Position numbers and translations under genes: made by a program. Positions 7,125-15,583 of a stretch of 64,000 nucleotides of DNA are shown one piece after another. Below the pieces are notes generated by a model. That model had not been told where the DNA came from, ran no database searches, and was given only the letters and a program-made list of their open reading frames with translations. The stretch is from Sphingomonas sp. KR3-1 (GTDB lineage Bacteria; Pseudomonadota; Alphaproteobacteria; Sphingomonadales; Sphingomonadaceae), in the NCBI RefSeq assembly GCF_040049295.1, contig NZ_JBDZDQ010000004.1, positions 248,001 through 312,000 of the forward strand. The letters run 5' to 3'. Numbering within the stretch: the stretch's first letter is position 1; the number at the start of each line of letters is the position of its first letter.

Positions 7125-8153
7125 TTACTTCTTGCCGACCGCGACGCCGATCAGCAGCACCGACGAGGCGCCGAGCGTGCCCGAGGCCGAGTAGACCGTG
7201 CCCAGCTGCGCGCCCTGCGAGCCGAAGAAGCCGCCCGTCGTCGTGCCGGTGAGCGTGCCGCCGATGAAGCTGCCGGTCCACTGGTTCTGGCCGACCGGGA
7301 TCGCGCCCTGGGTGGTGAAGTTGACTGCGAACGACGCGGCGCCGTTGGTCGGCACGGCGGTGAGCGTGTAGGTCATGTTGACCACGCCGGTGGCGAAGTT
7401 GACGCTCGCCGTCATCGTGCCGGTGGTCTTGCTGATCGTGGTGGTGGCGCCGGTGGTGGCGACCATGCGGCCGGTCACGCGGTTGGTGTAGCTGACGGTG
7501 CCGGTGGTCGGCATGTCGGTATAGGCGGTCGGATAGCCCCAGGCCGTGTAGGTCATGCGCTTCTGGCCCGCGGTCGAATCGCCGCGCCACCAATTGGCAT
7601 AGCTCACTTCGCTGAGGTTCAGCGCGGTGTCGCTGGTGATGCCGACGCCGGTCGCCGCCACCGTGGTGACGACGTTGTTGAGGAACTCGCCCTGGGCGAA
7701 CTTGCCCGCGGTGGTTGCGTCGTCCTGGCGGAAGATGAACTCGGGGTTGGCCGGGATCGCGTCGGCGACGACGGTGGCGGTGCAGGTCTGCCCGGTCGTC
7801 TTGCAGAAGCGCGACTCCTCGGCATTCTCGTGCAGCACGTAGATGCCGGTGGCGACCGCCGGATCGGTGGCGAGGCGGACGCGGGCCAGGGCGTTGAGCG
7901 CCTCGGTGCTGGCGGCGCCGAGCGTGACGGCGCTGGTCGCGGGATCGCCGGTATAGCTGATCGCGGCGTTGAAGGTGTTGAACTCGGTCGCGGCGGGGAG
8001 CGGGTTCAGCACGGCATAGGTCGGCGACGCAGTCGGCGTCGGCGTCGGCGTGGCGGTCGGCGTCGGCGTGGCGCTCGAATCGTTGCCGCCACCGCAGCCC
8101 GACAGCGCAACCGTCGCGGCAAGCGCGCTCATGAACATGTGACGGCGAATCAT
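7125..8153 (-). CDS. putative surface lipoprotein with Thr/Pro-rich linker, transferrin-binding-like C-terminus
   Basis: A 342-residue exported protein. The N-terminus has a signal peptide with lipobox LSGC and then a GGGNDSS spacer and a (TP)n linker (TPTPTATPTPTPTAS), as in surface lipoproteins. The rest is rich in Thr, Ala and Gly beta strands; the C-terminal part (AVNFTTQGAIPVGQNQWTGS, then GGFFGSQGAQLGTVYSASG) resembles the beta-barrel handle of TbpB/Slam-dependent lipoproteins, in which GxFFGxxAxExGG-like motifs are common. That similarity is my inference from pattern only. A GAGGAG ribosome site precedes ATG 8153. It is a single-gene unit with its own terminator. Confidence 0.65.
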   Translation of the reverse strand: MIRRHMFMSALAATVALSGCGGGNDSSATPTPTATPTPTPTASPTYAVLNPLPAATEFNTFNAAISYTGDPATSAVTLGAASTEALNALARVRLATDPAVATGIYVLHENAEESRFCKTTGQTCTATVVADAIPANPEFIFRQDDATTAGKFAQGEFLNNVVTTVAATGVGITSDTALNLSEVSYANWWRGDSTAGQKRMTYTAWGYPTAYTDMPTTGTVSYTNRVTGRMVATTGATTTISKTTGTMTASVNFATGVVNMTYTLTAVPTNGAASFAVNFTTQGAIPVGQNQWTGSFIGGTLTGTTTGGFFGSQGAQLGTVYSASGTLGASSVLLIGVAVGKK

Positions 8154-8424
8154 TCCCTGCTCCTCAAAAACACGCGGGCACCGAAAGGGCTGGCCCCTGT
8201 ACCCCAGATGAACGGCCCTCAGTCAAGCCGCACATGACCGGGTTCATCCCGGCCCAATGCGGCGCTTTGAGGGCCTTAGAAGGCGAAACGCGCTGTCGCA
8301 ACATTTCGTCCCCTCGCTAGAGCGAGGACGGAGCCGTTCGCGCCCTCCCGCAAGCCATGCTGGCAAAAGCGGCTTTTTGCCTCTATCGGGGCGCCTTTCC
8401 CCAGAACATTGGAACAGGCTTCAC

Positions 8425-9525
8425 ATGGGTTTCCGCTGCGGCATCGTCGGGCTTCCGAACGTTGGCAAGTCCACGCTCTTCAACGCGCTGACCGAAACGG
8501 CGGCGGCGCAGGCGGCCAACTACCCCTTCTGCACGATCGAGCCGAACGTCGGCAACGTCGCGGTGCCCGATGCGCGGCTCGACAAGCTGGCCGCGATCGC
8601 GGGCTCGCAGAAGATCATCGAGACGCAGCTCGGCTTCGTCGACATCGCCGGGCTGGTGCGCGGCGCGAGCAAGGGCGAAGGGCTGGGCAACCAGTTCCTC
8701 GGCAACATCCGCGAGGTCGACGCGGTCGTCCACGTCCTGCGCTGCTTCGAGAATGACGACATCCAGCATGTCGACAACAAGGTCGATCCGATCGCCGATG
8801 CCGAGACCGTCGAGACCGAGCTGATGCTCTCGGACCTCGAGAGCCTCGAGAAGCGCGTGCCCAACTTCCAGAAGAAGGCGGCGCAGGGCGACAAGGACGC
8901 CAAGGTCGCGGCGAGCGTGCTCGGCCAGGCGCTCGACCTGCTGCGCGACGGCAAGCCGGCGCGGCTGACCGTGCCGCGGGACGCCGACGAGGAGCGCGTG
9001 TTCCGCCAGGCGCAGTTGCTCACCTCCAAGCCCGTCCTCTATGTGTGCAACGTCAACGAGGAGGATGCCGCCAACGGCAACGAGCTCTCCGCCAAGGTGT
9101 TCGCCAAGGCCGCGGCCGAGGGCGCCGAGGCGGTGGTCGTCTCCGCCGCGATCGAGGCCGATATCGCGACGATGCCGGCCGAGGACCGCGGCGAGTTCCT
9201 CGCCGAGCTCGGGCTCGAGCAGACCGGCCTCGCCCGCGTGATCACCGCCGGCTACAAGCTGCTCCATTTGCTGACCTTCTTTACCGTCGGCCCCAAGGAA
9301 GCGCGCGCCTGGACGGTGCATGAAGGCGCCAGCGCGCCCGAGGCGGCGGGCGTGATCCATGGCGACTTCGAGAAGGGCTTCATCCGCGCCGAGACGATCG
9401 CCTATGCCGATTACGTCACGCTGGGCGGCGAAGCGCGGGCACGCGAGGCGGGCAAGCTGCGCGCCGAGGGCAAGGCCTATATCGTCCAGGACGGCGACGT
9501 GATGCACTTCCTGCACAGCAACTGA
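8425..9525 (+). CDS. ychF: redox-regulated Obg-family ATPase YchF
   Basis: A 366-residue TRAFAC P-loop ATPase, known to bind ribosomes and prefer ATP over GTP. The P-loop is GLPNVGKSTLFNALT at residues 8-22; ANYPFCTIEPNVG is the switch I region; DIAGLVRGASKGEGLGNQFL is switch II/G3; YVCNVNEED replaces the usual NKxD. The C-terminal TGS domain includes TFFTVGPKEARAWTV and GFIRAETIAYADYV. ATG 8425 fits the family start; the in-frame extension to 8257 is not conserved-looking. The 271-base gap before it (8154-8424) contains no gene that I can see. Confidence 0.97.
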   Translation: MGFRCGIVGLPNVGKSTLFNALTETAAAQAANYPFCTIEPNVGNVAVPDARLDKLAAIAGSQKIIETQLGFVDIAGLVRGASKGEGLGNQFLGNIREVDAVVHVLRCFENDDIQHVDNKVDPIADAETVETELMLSDLESLEKRVPNFQKKAAQGDKDAKVAASVLGQALDLLRDGKPARLTVPRDADEERVFRQAQLLTSKPVLYVCNVNEEDAANGNELSAKVFAKAAAEGAEAVVVSAAIEADIATMPAEDRGEFLAELGLEQTGLARVITAGYKLLHLLTFFTVGPKEARAWTVHEGASAPEAAGVIHGDFEKGFIRAETIAYADYVTLGGEARAREAGKLRAEGKAYIVQDGDVMHFLHSN

Positions 9526-9550
9526 GGCGTTCGGCCGCGCCGGTACGCGG

Positions 9551-11167
9551 CTAGCGGATGTCGTGCGCGGCCAGCCAGGCGCTGGTCGCGGGCATGGCGT
9601 GCTCCTTCGCGGTCACCGGCAGCGTCTTGCCCTCGTCCTTGCCATGCGGATCGGCGCCGGCCTCGAGCAAGGTCAGCACAATCAGGTCGGACCAGCTGGA
9701 AAAGGCCGGGCTGTTGCCCTTCTTGTTCTTCACATCGGCGCGAACGCCCGACGCGAGCAACGCGGCGAGCAGGTCGGGATCCCCGACACCGTAGATCACC
9801 GTCTCGCCTTCCGCGTCGCGCGCATCGGGATCGGTGCCGAGCGTGATCAGGGCGCGGACCAGTGGGCCGCGATCCGCGAGATCGCTGCACGCATAGGGCG
9901 CGCGGGCGACGTGGAGCGCGGTGCTGCCGCCGTTGAGATAGCCGAAATCCTCGTTCGCCGGCATGCGGGCGTTGGGATCGACACCGGCGGCAATCATCGC
10001 CTTCGCCACGGCGGGATCGCAGCCGCCGGCGGTTTCGGCGAAGAGCGCGGCGCGCCTGGCCGCGGGCATCTTCGCCAGCCAACCGCGCTCGATCAGCGCC
10101 AGCGCCAACCTGGGCTGGCCGCGGCGCAGCGTGCCTTCAAGCAGCTTCAGGCCGAGCTGCTCCGCTTTGGGAGGATAGCCGCTCCTGACCATGCGATCGA
10201 GCGGCATGCCGGCGGCCAGCAGGCCGAGCACCAGCGCATCGCCATCGGAGCCGTGCGCACCTAGCGCGAGATCGGCGGCGGCGGGCGATCGGGGATCGAA
10301 GCCCTCGGCGAGCAGGGCCGGAAGCGTGGTCGCATCGCCCTTCACCCACCGGGCGCTGCCCGACACGCGATCGACTTCCTTCTCCAATGCGGTCACCGCC
10401 TCCGGCATGTCTACCATCTGGCCGACATAGTCGATGACTTCCATAGCCTGCCCGCCGGTCGAGAAGCGCAGCGTGTAGGCGGGGTTGTCGGTGATCGACG
10501 CCTCATATGCCTTTTTCAGCCCGAAGAAGCGCGCGGCGCGGAACTGCTCGATCAGCCCGTCCAGCGCGGCGCGATCGATCTTCGCGCGATGCACGCCGGC
10601 GACAAGCGCGCCGTTCGGGTTGAAGAGCTGGTGGACCGCGCCGGCCCCGTCCTCCTTGACTCCGCTGGCGTAGGTCACCGTGCCATCGCCGGTGATCGAC
10701 ACCCTGTAGACCGGGCAAGGGCCGTAGCAGGCGCCGCGGGTCAGCTCGATGCGCAGCGTAGCATAGTCGATCGCGGGGAACGCCGCCTGCGGATCGGCCC
10801 AGGCCGGCTCGAACCGGTAATAGACCTGCAGGTCCGCCATCGCCGCCACCGGGCGGCCGCGATAGGCGAAGGGGCGGAAGGTCCATTGTCGCGCCGCGGC
10901 GATCGCCGGGGCGGGATCGAAATCGCCGGACCGATCCTCCGCACGGGCATCTGTGACCTTGCCCCCGGTATCGATGGTGACGCGGATGCCGACCTGCCCC
11001 GCATAGCCCTGCAGCTTCGCGGCGGGGACAGCGATCGTGGTGCTGCCGGAAAGGCGATGCGCCTCGACCACCTCGCTCGGGAAGCCGATCACCTGCGGAT
11101 CGGGCACGGTCTGGGCGCTGAGTAGCAGCGCGAGTGGGGCGAGCAGGCCGAGCCGGAACGGGTTCAT
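9551..11167 (-). CDS. secreted multidomain protein: TonB-C-like, DUF6438-like and ankyrin repeats
   Basis: A 538-residue exported protein. Residues 1-19 are a signal peptide. Residues 45-120 resemble a TonB C-terminal-type domain (VRVTIDTGGKV-like strand, then ARQWTFRPFAYRGRPV). Residues 137-270 contain LRIELTRGACYGPCPVYRVS and DGTVTYASGVKE, characteristic of the DUF6438 family. The last 230 residues hold ankyrin-like repeats, for example LIALGTDPDARDAEGETVIY-type units and LLEAGADPHGKDEGKTLPV. The function is unknown; ankyrins suggest protein binding in the periplasm. It stands alone, convergent with ychF. Confidence 0.72.
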   Translation of the reverse strand: MNPFRLGLLAPLALLLSAQTVPDPQVIGFPSEVVEAHRLSGSTTIAVPAAKLQGYAGQVGIRVTIDTGGKVTDARAEDRSGDFDPAPAIAAARQWTFRPFAYRGRPVAAMADLQVYYRFEPAWADPQAAFPAIDYATLRIELTRGACYGPCPVYRVSITGDGTVTYASGVKEDGAGAVHQLFNPNGALVAGVHRAKIDRAALDGLIEQFRAARFFGLKKAYEASITDNPAYTLRFSTGGQAMEVIDYVGQMVDMPEAVTALEKEVDRVSGSARWVKGDATTLPALLAEGFDPRSPAAADLALGAHGSDGDALVLGLLAAGMPLDRMVRSGYPPKAEQLGLKLLEGTLRRGQPRLALALIERGWLAKMPAARRAALFAETAGGCDPAVAKAMIAAGVDPNARMPANEDFGYLNGGSTALHVARAPYACSDLADRGPLVRALITLGTDPDARDAEGETVIYGVGDPDLLAALLASGVRADVKNKKGNSPAFSSWSDLIVLTLLEAGADPHGKDEGKTLPVTAKEHAMPATSAWLAAHDIR

Positions 11168-11209
11168 GCCGCGATGATACAGAATATCATCGATGCCGCA
11201 ATCGGGAGA

Positions 11210-11602
11210 TCACGCCGTTTCGAACGCAGCCAGGATCGGGCACGGCCCCGCCCCGCCGCGCCCGCATTCCTGCGCGAGCTTGCCGAGCGCGTCGCGGGCG
11301 GCGCTGAGCTCGGCGATCTTGGCGTCGAGCACGGCGATCTGCTCGCGGGCCAAGGCGCGGGCGCGGGGGCGGTCGTCGCGGGCGTCGAGCTCGAGCAGCT
11401 CGGCGATCTGCTCGAGGGTGAAGCCGGCGGCCTGGGCCGAGCGGATGAACTTGAGGCGGCGCAGGTCGGCATCGCCATAGCGGCGCACGCCCGCGCCAAA
11501 GCTGCGCGCGGGCTCGGCGAGCAGGCCGCGGCGCTGGTAGTAGCGCACCGTCTCCACCCCCACCCCACCCGCATCCGCGAGCTTTCCGATTGTCAGCGAC
11601 AT
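11210..11602 (-). CDS. MerR-family metal- or thiol-responsive regulator (CueR-like ligand loop)
   Basis: A 130-residue MerR-family activator. Residues 1-40 are the winged HTH (LTIGKLADAGGVGVETVRYY) and the middle is a dimerising coiled coil. The C-terminal loop has Cys113 and Cys121 separated by seven residues and followed by PI (CGRGGAGPCPI), the same spacing as the Cu(I) site of CueR. By alignment the residue at CueR position 77 is not Cys, unlike ZntR or MerR, which points to a monovalent-ion type. ATG 11602 is chosen as the family start. It is divergent from the Grx-MauE operon and probably activates it and represses itself through the dyad at 11611-11628. Confidence 0.88.
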   Translation of the reverse strand: MSLTIGKLADAGGVGVETVRYYQRRGLLAEPARSFGAGVRRYGDADLRRLKFIRSAQAAGFTLEQIAELLELDARDDRPRARALAREQIAVLDAKIAELSAARDALGKLAQECGRGGAGPCPILAAFETA

Positions 11603-11605
11603 GCC

Positions 11606-11636
11606 TTGACTCCGTACCATGGTACGGACCCTATAT
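11606..11636 (+). promoter_or_regulatory. MerR-type divergent promoter with 19-bp spacer and central dyad
   Basis: TTGACT (11606-11611) and CTATAT (11631-11636) are separated by exactly 19 bases, the over-long spacing that MerR-family activators correct by twisting DNA. The spacer holds the perfect dyad TCCGTACCATGGTACGGA (11611-11628). The predicted transcript start is at about 11643, one base before an ATG at 11644, so the mRNA may be leaderless. The arrangement is what merT, zntA and copA promoters show. Confidence 0.88.
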
Positions 11637-11643
11637 GGCCTGC

Positions 11644-12414
11644 ATGAGCGAGAATGCAAAGCGCGCGACACTGGTTCGCATGGTGATGCCCGACCATGTC
11701 TGCCCCTATGGCCTCAAGTCGAAATGGCAGCTCGAGCGGCACGGCTATGTGGTGGACGACCGCTGGCTGACGACGCGGGAGGCGACCGATGCGTTCAAGG
11801 CCGAGCACGGCGTGCGGACCACGCCGCAGACCTTCATCGACGGCACGCGGATCGGCGGGAATGACGATTTGACGCGCTTCTTCGGCGGCACCGTCGCCGC
11901 GCCGGGGGCGACGAGCTACACGCCGGTGATCGCGCTGTTCGGGATGACCGCGGCGCTGGCGCTGGCGGCGAGCTTTGCCGTGACGGGATCGCCGTTCACC
12001 GTGCGCGCCGCGGAGTGGTTCGTCAGCTTCAGCATGTGCGTGCTGGCGATGCTCAAGCTGCAGGACCTCGAGAAATTCTCGTCGATGTTCCTCAACTATG
12101 ACCTGCTGGCGAAGCGCTGGATTCCTTATGCCTACGCATATCCGTTCCTCGAGGGGCTGGCGGGCGTGCTGATGGCTGCGGGGGCGCTGACCTGGTTCGC
12201 GGCGCCGCTGGGGCTGGCGATCGGCGGGATCGGCGCGGTATCGGTGTTCAAGGCGGTCTACGTCGACCGGCGGACGCTCAAATGCGCGTGCGTGGGCGGG
12301 AGCAGCAACGTGCCGCTCGGCTTCGTATCGCTGACCGAGAACCTGTTCATGATCGGCATGGCGGTGTGGATGCTGGCCAGGCCGGCCGGGATGGGCCAGG
12401 GATTGGGGATGTGA
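11644..12414 (+). CDS. glutaredoxin-MauE/DoxX fusion membrane protein
   Basis: A 256-residue fusion. Residues 10-85 form a glutaredoxin-like domain with active-site CPYG (Cys20), a monothiol version, and the cis-Pro motif TTPQTFIDGTRIGG. After about residue 95 there are four hydrophobic helices typical of the MauE/DoxX family, ending with a CAC motif (Cys214, Cys216) in LKCACVGG. The whole suggests passing reducing equivalents or metal-thiol chemistry across the membrane. ATG 11644 follows directly from the predicted transcript start; ATG 11635 lies inside the -10 box and ATG 11680 is an alternative. The stop is two bases before the next start, so the two genes are coupled. Confidence 0.82.
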   Translation: MSENAKRATLVRMVMPDHVCPYGLKSKWQLERHGYVVDDRWLTTREATDAFKAEHGVRTTPQTFIDGTRIGGNDDLTRFFGGTVAAPGATSYTPVIALFGMTAALALAASFAVTGSPFTVRAAEWFVSFSMCVLAMLKLQDLEKFSSMFLNYDLLAKRWIPYAYAYPFLEGLAGVLMAAGALTWFAAPLGLAIGGIGAVSVFKAVYVDRRTLKCACVGGSSNVPLGFVSLTENLFMIGMAVWMLARPAGMGQGLGM

Positions 12415-12416
12415 GG

Positions 12417-13763
12417 ATGAAGACGCTGCTGCTCGCCACTGCGGCGCTGCTCGCGCCCCTGCCCGCCTTCGCGCAGGATCATTCGGGGCATGCGATGCCG
12501 GGCATGGAGATGCCGGCGCCGGCGCCGGCGCCCGCCCCGGCCCCGCGGGATCATTCGATGCACGACATGCCGGATATGGGCGCGGCGCCGGTCGTCGAGT
12601 TGCGGACGGTGACCGAAGTCACTGGCATCCCGACCCGGGCCGCCGGATCGGGCACGTCGCTGTTGCCGGCGAGCGACGGCATGAATGGCGGCTTCCACGT
12701 GATGGCCGGCGACTGGATGCTGATGGCGATGGGATCGGCGAGCCTGGCCTATACCAACCAGGGCGGGCCGCACGGCGACAATGCTGTCTATACCGCCAAC
12801 ATGGCCATGCTTCAGGCGATGCGGACCTGGGAGGGCGGCACGGCGCTGACCTTCGACGTGATGGGCAGCCTCGACGCGGTGAACGGCCAGGGCGGTTACC
12901 CCAATCTCTTCGCCACCGGCGAGACTGCGCATGGCCAACCGCTGGTCGATCGCCAGCATCCGCATGACCTGTTCATGGAGCTGACCGCCCGGCTCGACGT
13001 GCCACTGGGCGGCGGCGTCACCGGCTTCGTTTATGGCGGTCCGGTGGGCGAGCCGGCGCTGGGGCCCGCGGCCTTCGTCCACCGCAAATCGGCGCGCTAT
13101 CTGCCGCTGTCGCCGATCAGCCACCATTGGTTCGACAGCACGCATATCAGCTACGGCGTGGTCACCGGCGGGATCGCCACCAACGGCGTGCAGATCGAAG
13201 CCTCGGCATTCAGGGGCCGCGAGCCTGACGAGAATCGCTGGGATATCGAGAGCCCCAGGCTCGACAGCTGGAGCGTGCGCGCGACCTGGATGCCGACGCC
13301 CAACTGGGTGGTGCAGGCGAGCCATGGCCGGCTGACAGATCCCGAGGAAATGCATCCCGGCCAGGACGAGAACCGCACCACCGCCAGCGTCAACTATGGC
13401 CGGCGCGGCGTCTCGGCGATGCTCGCCTTCTCGGCCAAGGACCGCGTGCCCGGCGATACGCTGACCGCCTGGCTGGCCGAGGCGAACTGGGATCTGGGCC
13501 GGCATCACAGCCTGTTCGGGCGAGTGGAGAATGTCGCCAATGACGAGCTGTTCCCCGACCATGCCGACCCGCTGCACGACCAGAAATTCCGGGTGACGCG
13601 GTTCGAGGGCGGCTATGCCTATCGCATCCCGCTTGCCGACACGGGCGAGGTGGCGCTGGGCGGATCGCTCGCCGCCTATGCCAAGCCCGATGCGCTCGAT
13701 GCCGCCTATGGCAGGGCGCCGCTCAGCTACACGCTGTTTGCCCGGCTGGGCCTCGGCATGTAA
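12417..13763 (+). CDS. Met/His-rich outer-membrane beta-barrel protein, probable metal handling
   Basis: A 448-residue exported protein. Residues 1-19 are a signal peptide; residues 20-58 are rich in His and Met (DHSGHAMPGMEMP, a PAPAPAPAPA linker, DHSMHDMPDMG), like the copper-binding N-termini of CopB/PcoB-type proteins. The remainder is alternating beta strand (for example GGFHVMAGDWMLMAMGSAS, SWSVRATWMPTPNW) ending in an aromatic/Leu C-terminus (YTLFARLGLGM), as in outer-membrane barrels. It is not obviously PF05275 CopB. ATG 12417 is preceded by GGGGATGTGAGG and lies two bases after the Grx-MauE stop. Control by the MerR regulator fits a Cu/Ag response; this is inference. Confidence 0.7.
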   Translation: MKTLLLATAALLAPLPAFAQDHSGHAMPGMEMPAPAPAPAPAPRDHSMHDMPDMGAAPVVELRTVTEVTGIPTRAAGSGTSLLPASDGMNGGFHVMAGDWMLMAMGSASLAYTNQGGPHGDNAVYTANMAMLQAMRTWEGGTALTFDVMGSLDAVNGQGGYPNLFATGETAHGQPLVDRQHPHDLFMELTARLDVPLGGGVTGFVYGGPVGEPALGPAAFVHRKSARYLPLSPISHHWFDSTHISYGVVTGGIATNGVQIEASAFRGREPDENRWDIESPRLDSWSVRATWMPTPNWVVQASHGRLTDPEEMHPGQDENRTTASVNYGRRGVSAMLAFSAKDRVPGDTLTAWLAEANWDLGRHHSLFGRVENVANDELFPDHADPLHDQKFRVTRFEGGYAYRIPLADTGEVALGGSLAAYAKPDALDAAYGRAPLSYTLFARLGLGM

Positions 13764-13803
13764 CGACTTTCGCCGGCAACAATTGGCTGGCAGGGGCCCG
13801 AAC

Positions 13804-15078
13804 ATGCGCTGGTATTCGAAGATCGCCGCCGCGGCCCTTGCCGCCTCGCTTCCGCTCTATTGGAGCGCGCCCGCCGCCGCGCAGACCGCGGCCGCCGCGC
13901 CCGCCGCGGAGCAGCGCGCGCCGGTGACGATCCTCGTCTCGATCGACGGCTTCCGCGCCGACTATCTCGGCCGCGGCGTCACTCCGGTGCTCACCCGCCT
14001 CGCCACCGGCGGCGCCACCGGGCCGATGCACCCGAGCTTCCCGTCCAAGACCTTCCCCAATCACTGGACGATTGTCACCGGCCTCTATCCCGATCATCAC
14101 GGCATCACCGCCAACAAGATGGAGGACGCCGCACGGCCGGACGAGACCTTCACGATGGAAAGCGACGATCCCTTCTGGTGGAACGCCGCCGAGCCGATCT
14201 GGGTGGATGCCGAGAAGGCGGGGATCCGCGCCGGCACGATGTTCTGGCCGGGCGCCAATGTCGCGATCGGCGGCACCCGCGCGGCGGACTGGCCGCACAC
14301 GCTGACCGGCGGCACCCGGCCCGAGGACTGGGCCCAGTTCAACCAGGCGATCACCGGCGCCCAGCGCGTCAACGGCGTGCTCGACTGGCTGCGCCGCCCG
14401 GCCGCGATCCGCCCGAAGCTGGTCACGCTCTATTTCGACACGGTCGATACCGCCGGCCACACCTATGGCCCCGACGATGCGCGCACCACCGATGCGGTCG
14501 CCGAGGTCGACAGGCAGATCGGCATGCTGGTCGACGGCCTGAAGGCGCTCGGCCAGCCGGCGAACCTGGTGATCGTCGCCGATCACGGCATGGCGGCGAC
14601 CAGCGGCCAGCGCACCGTGGTGGCAACCGACGGGCTCGCGCCCGACGACTATCACCTGGTCGAGGCTGGCCCCTATCTCAGCCTCACCCCCGCCCCCGGC
14701 AAGACCGCCAAGGTCGAGAAGGCGATGCTCGGCAAGCACGCGCACTACGAATGCTGGCGCAAGGCCGAGATCCCGGCGCGCTTCCACTACGGCACCAATG
14801 CGCGCATCCCGGCGATCTTCTGCCTGGGCGAGACCGGCTGGCTGGTCAGCAACAAGCCGGGCAAGGCCAAGGAAAGCGGCGGCAATCACGGCTTCGACAA
14901 CATGGCGCCCGAGATGACGGCCTTGTTCATCGCCAACGGCCCTGCGTTCAAGCCGGGGGTGCTGCCCGCCTTCACCAATGTCGACGTCTATCCGCTGCTG
15001 CGCGACCTGATCGGGCTGCTGGCCAAGCCGGGCGTGGACGGGAGCGACGCGGTGTTCCGCGAGGTGCTGCGGCGATAG
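13804..15078 (+). CDS. ectonucleotide pyrophosphatase/phosphodiesterase family protein
   Basis: A 424-residue exported member of the alkaline phosphatase superfamily (NPP type), which hydrolyses phosphodiester or pyrophosphate bonds in nucleotides or lipids with two zinc ions. The signal peptide is residues 1-28. Metal and nucleophile motifs are present in order: VSIDGFRADY, FPSKTFPNHW with the nucleophilic Thr, LYFDTVDTAGHTYGP, VIVADHGMA and GNHGFDNMAPEM. ATG 13804 begins the signal peptide. It follows the outer-membrane gene by 40 bases and may be read from the same transcript, although no functional link is obvious. Confidence 0.9.
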   Translation: MRWYSKIAAAALAASLPLYWSAPAAAQTAAAAPAAEQRAPVTILVSIDGFRADYLGRGVTPVLTRLATGGATGPMHPSFPSKTFPNHWTIVTGLYPDHHGITANKMEDAARPDETFTMESDDPFWWNAAEPIWVDAEKAGIRAGTMFWPGANVAIGGTRAADWPHTLTGGTRPEDWAQFNQAITGAQRVNGVLDWLRRPAAIRPKLVTLYFDTVDTAGHTYGPDDARTTDAVAEVDRQIGMLVDGLKALGQPANLVIVADHGMAATSGQRTVVATDGLAPDDYHLVEAGPYLSLTPAPGKTAKVEKAMLGKHAHYECWRKAEIPARFHYGTNARIPAIFCLGETGWLVSNKPGKAKESGGNHGFDNMAPEMTALFIANGPAFKPGVLPAFTNVDVYPLLRDLIGLLAKPGVDGSDAVFREVLRR

Positions 15079-15116
15079 GGCTTGCGCCCTACCAGTTTTC
15101 ATCCGAAACTGATTAC

Positions 15117-15569
15117 ATGCTCTATCTCGAAGACATCGAACCCGGCATGAAGCGCAGCTTCGGCCGCTATGCCGTGACGCACGAGGAAGTGCTCGACTTC
15201 GCGCACAAGTATGATCCGCAGCCCTTCCACCTCTCCGACGCAGGCGCGGCGCGCACGCATTTCGGGCGGCTGGCGGCGAGCGGCTGGCATACCTGCGCGA
15301 TGACGATGTCGATGCTGGTGGCGCAGATGGCGGTCGAGCCCGAGGCGAGCCTGGGCGCGGCGGGGATCGACGAGCTGCGCTGGCTCAAGCCGGTCTATCC
15401 GGGCGACACGCTGCGCTGCGAGACCGAGATCCTCGAGGTGAAGCCCTCGCGCAGCCGGCCCGACATGGGCAGCCTGCGCAGCCAGATGACGACGTTCAAC
15501 CAGCATGACGAACCGGTGCTGCGCTTCGTCGCGCTCGCGCTGATGCGGCGGCGGCCAGAGGCCGACTAG
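15117..15569 (+). CDS. MaoC-like hot-dog dehydratase family protein
   Basis: A 150-residue single hot-dog protein of the MaoC family, usually (R)-specific enoyl-CoA hydratases. It opens with YLEDIEPGMKRSFGRYAVTH; the conserved catalytic region is DPQPFHLSDAGAARTHFGRL with Asp and His, followed by ASGWHTCAM. LKPVYPGDTLRCETEI forms the second half of the fold. The predicted substrate is an enoyl-CoA, but the exact one is not visible. It is 38 bases after the NPP-type gene and convergent with apt, with a repeat element between. Confidence 0.9.
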   Translation: MLYLEDIEPGMKRSFGRYAVTHEEVLDFAHKYDPQPFHLSDAGAARTHFGRLAASGWHTCAMTMSMLVAQMAVEPEASLGAAGIDELRWLKPVYPGDTLRCETEILEVKPSRSRPDMGSLRSQMTTFNQHDEPVLRFVALALMRRRPEAD

Positions 15570-15583
15570 TCACCAAAGCTTCA

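Noticed and set aside
8154..8424. A hidden gene in the 271-base gap before ychF.
   Set aside because: The only frame is an N-terminal extension of ychF (from 8257), which lacks the family start and has no signal or domain.
13860..15569. A 569-residue plus-strand frame that reads into the MaoC-like gene.
   Set aside because: Only the last 150 residues (from ATG 15117) match a protein family; the rest is an out-of-frame read of the phosphodiesterase gene, so no fusion is called.
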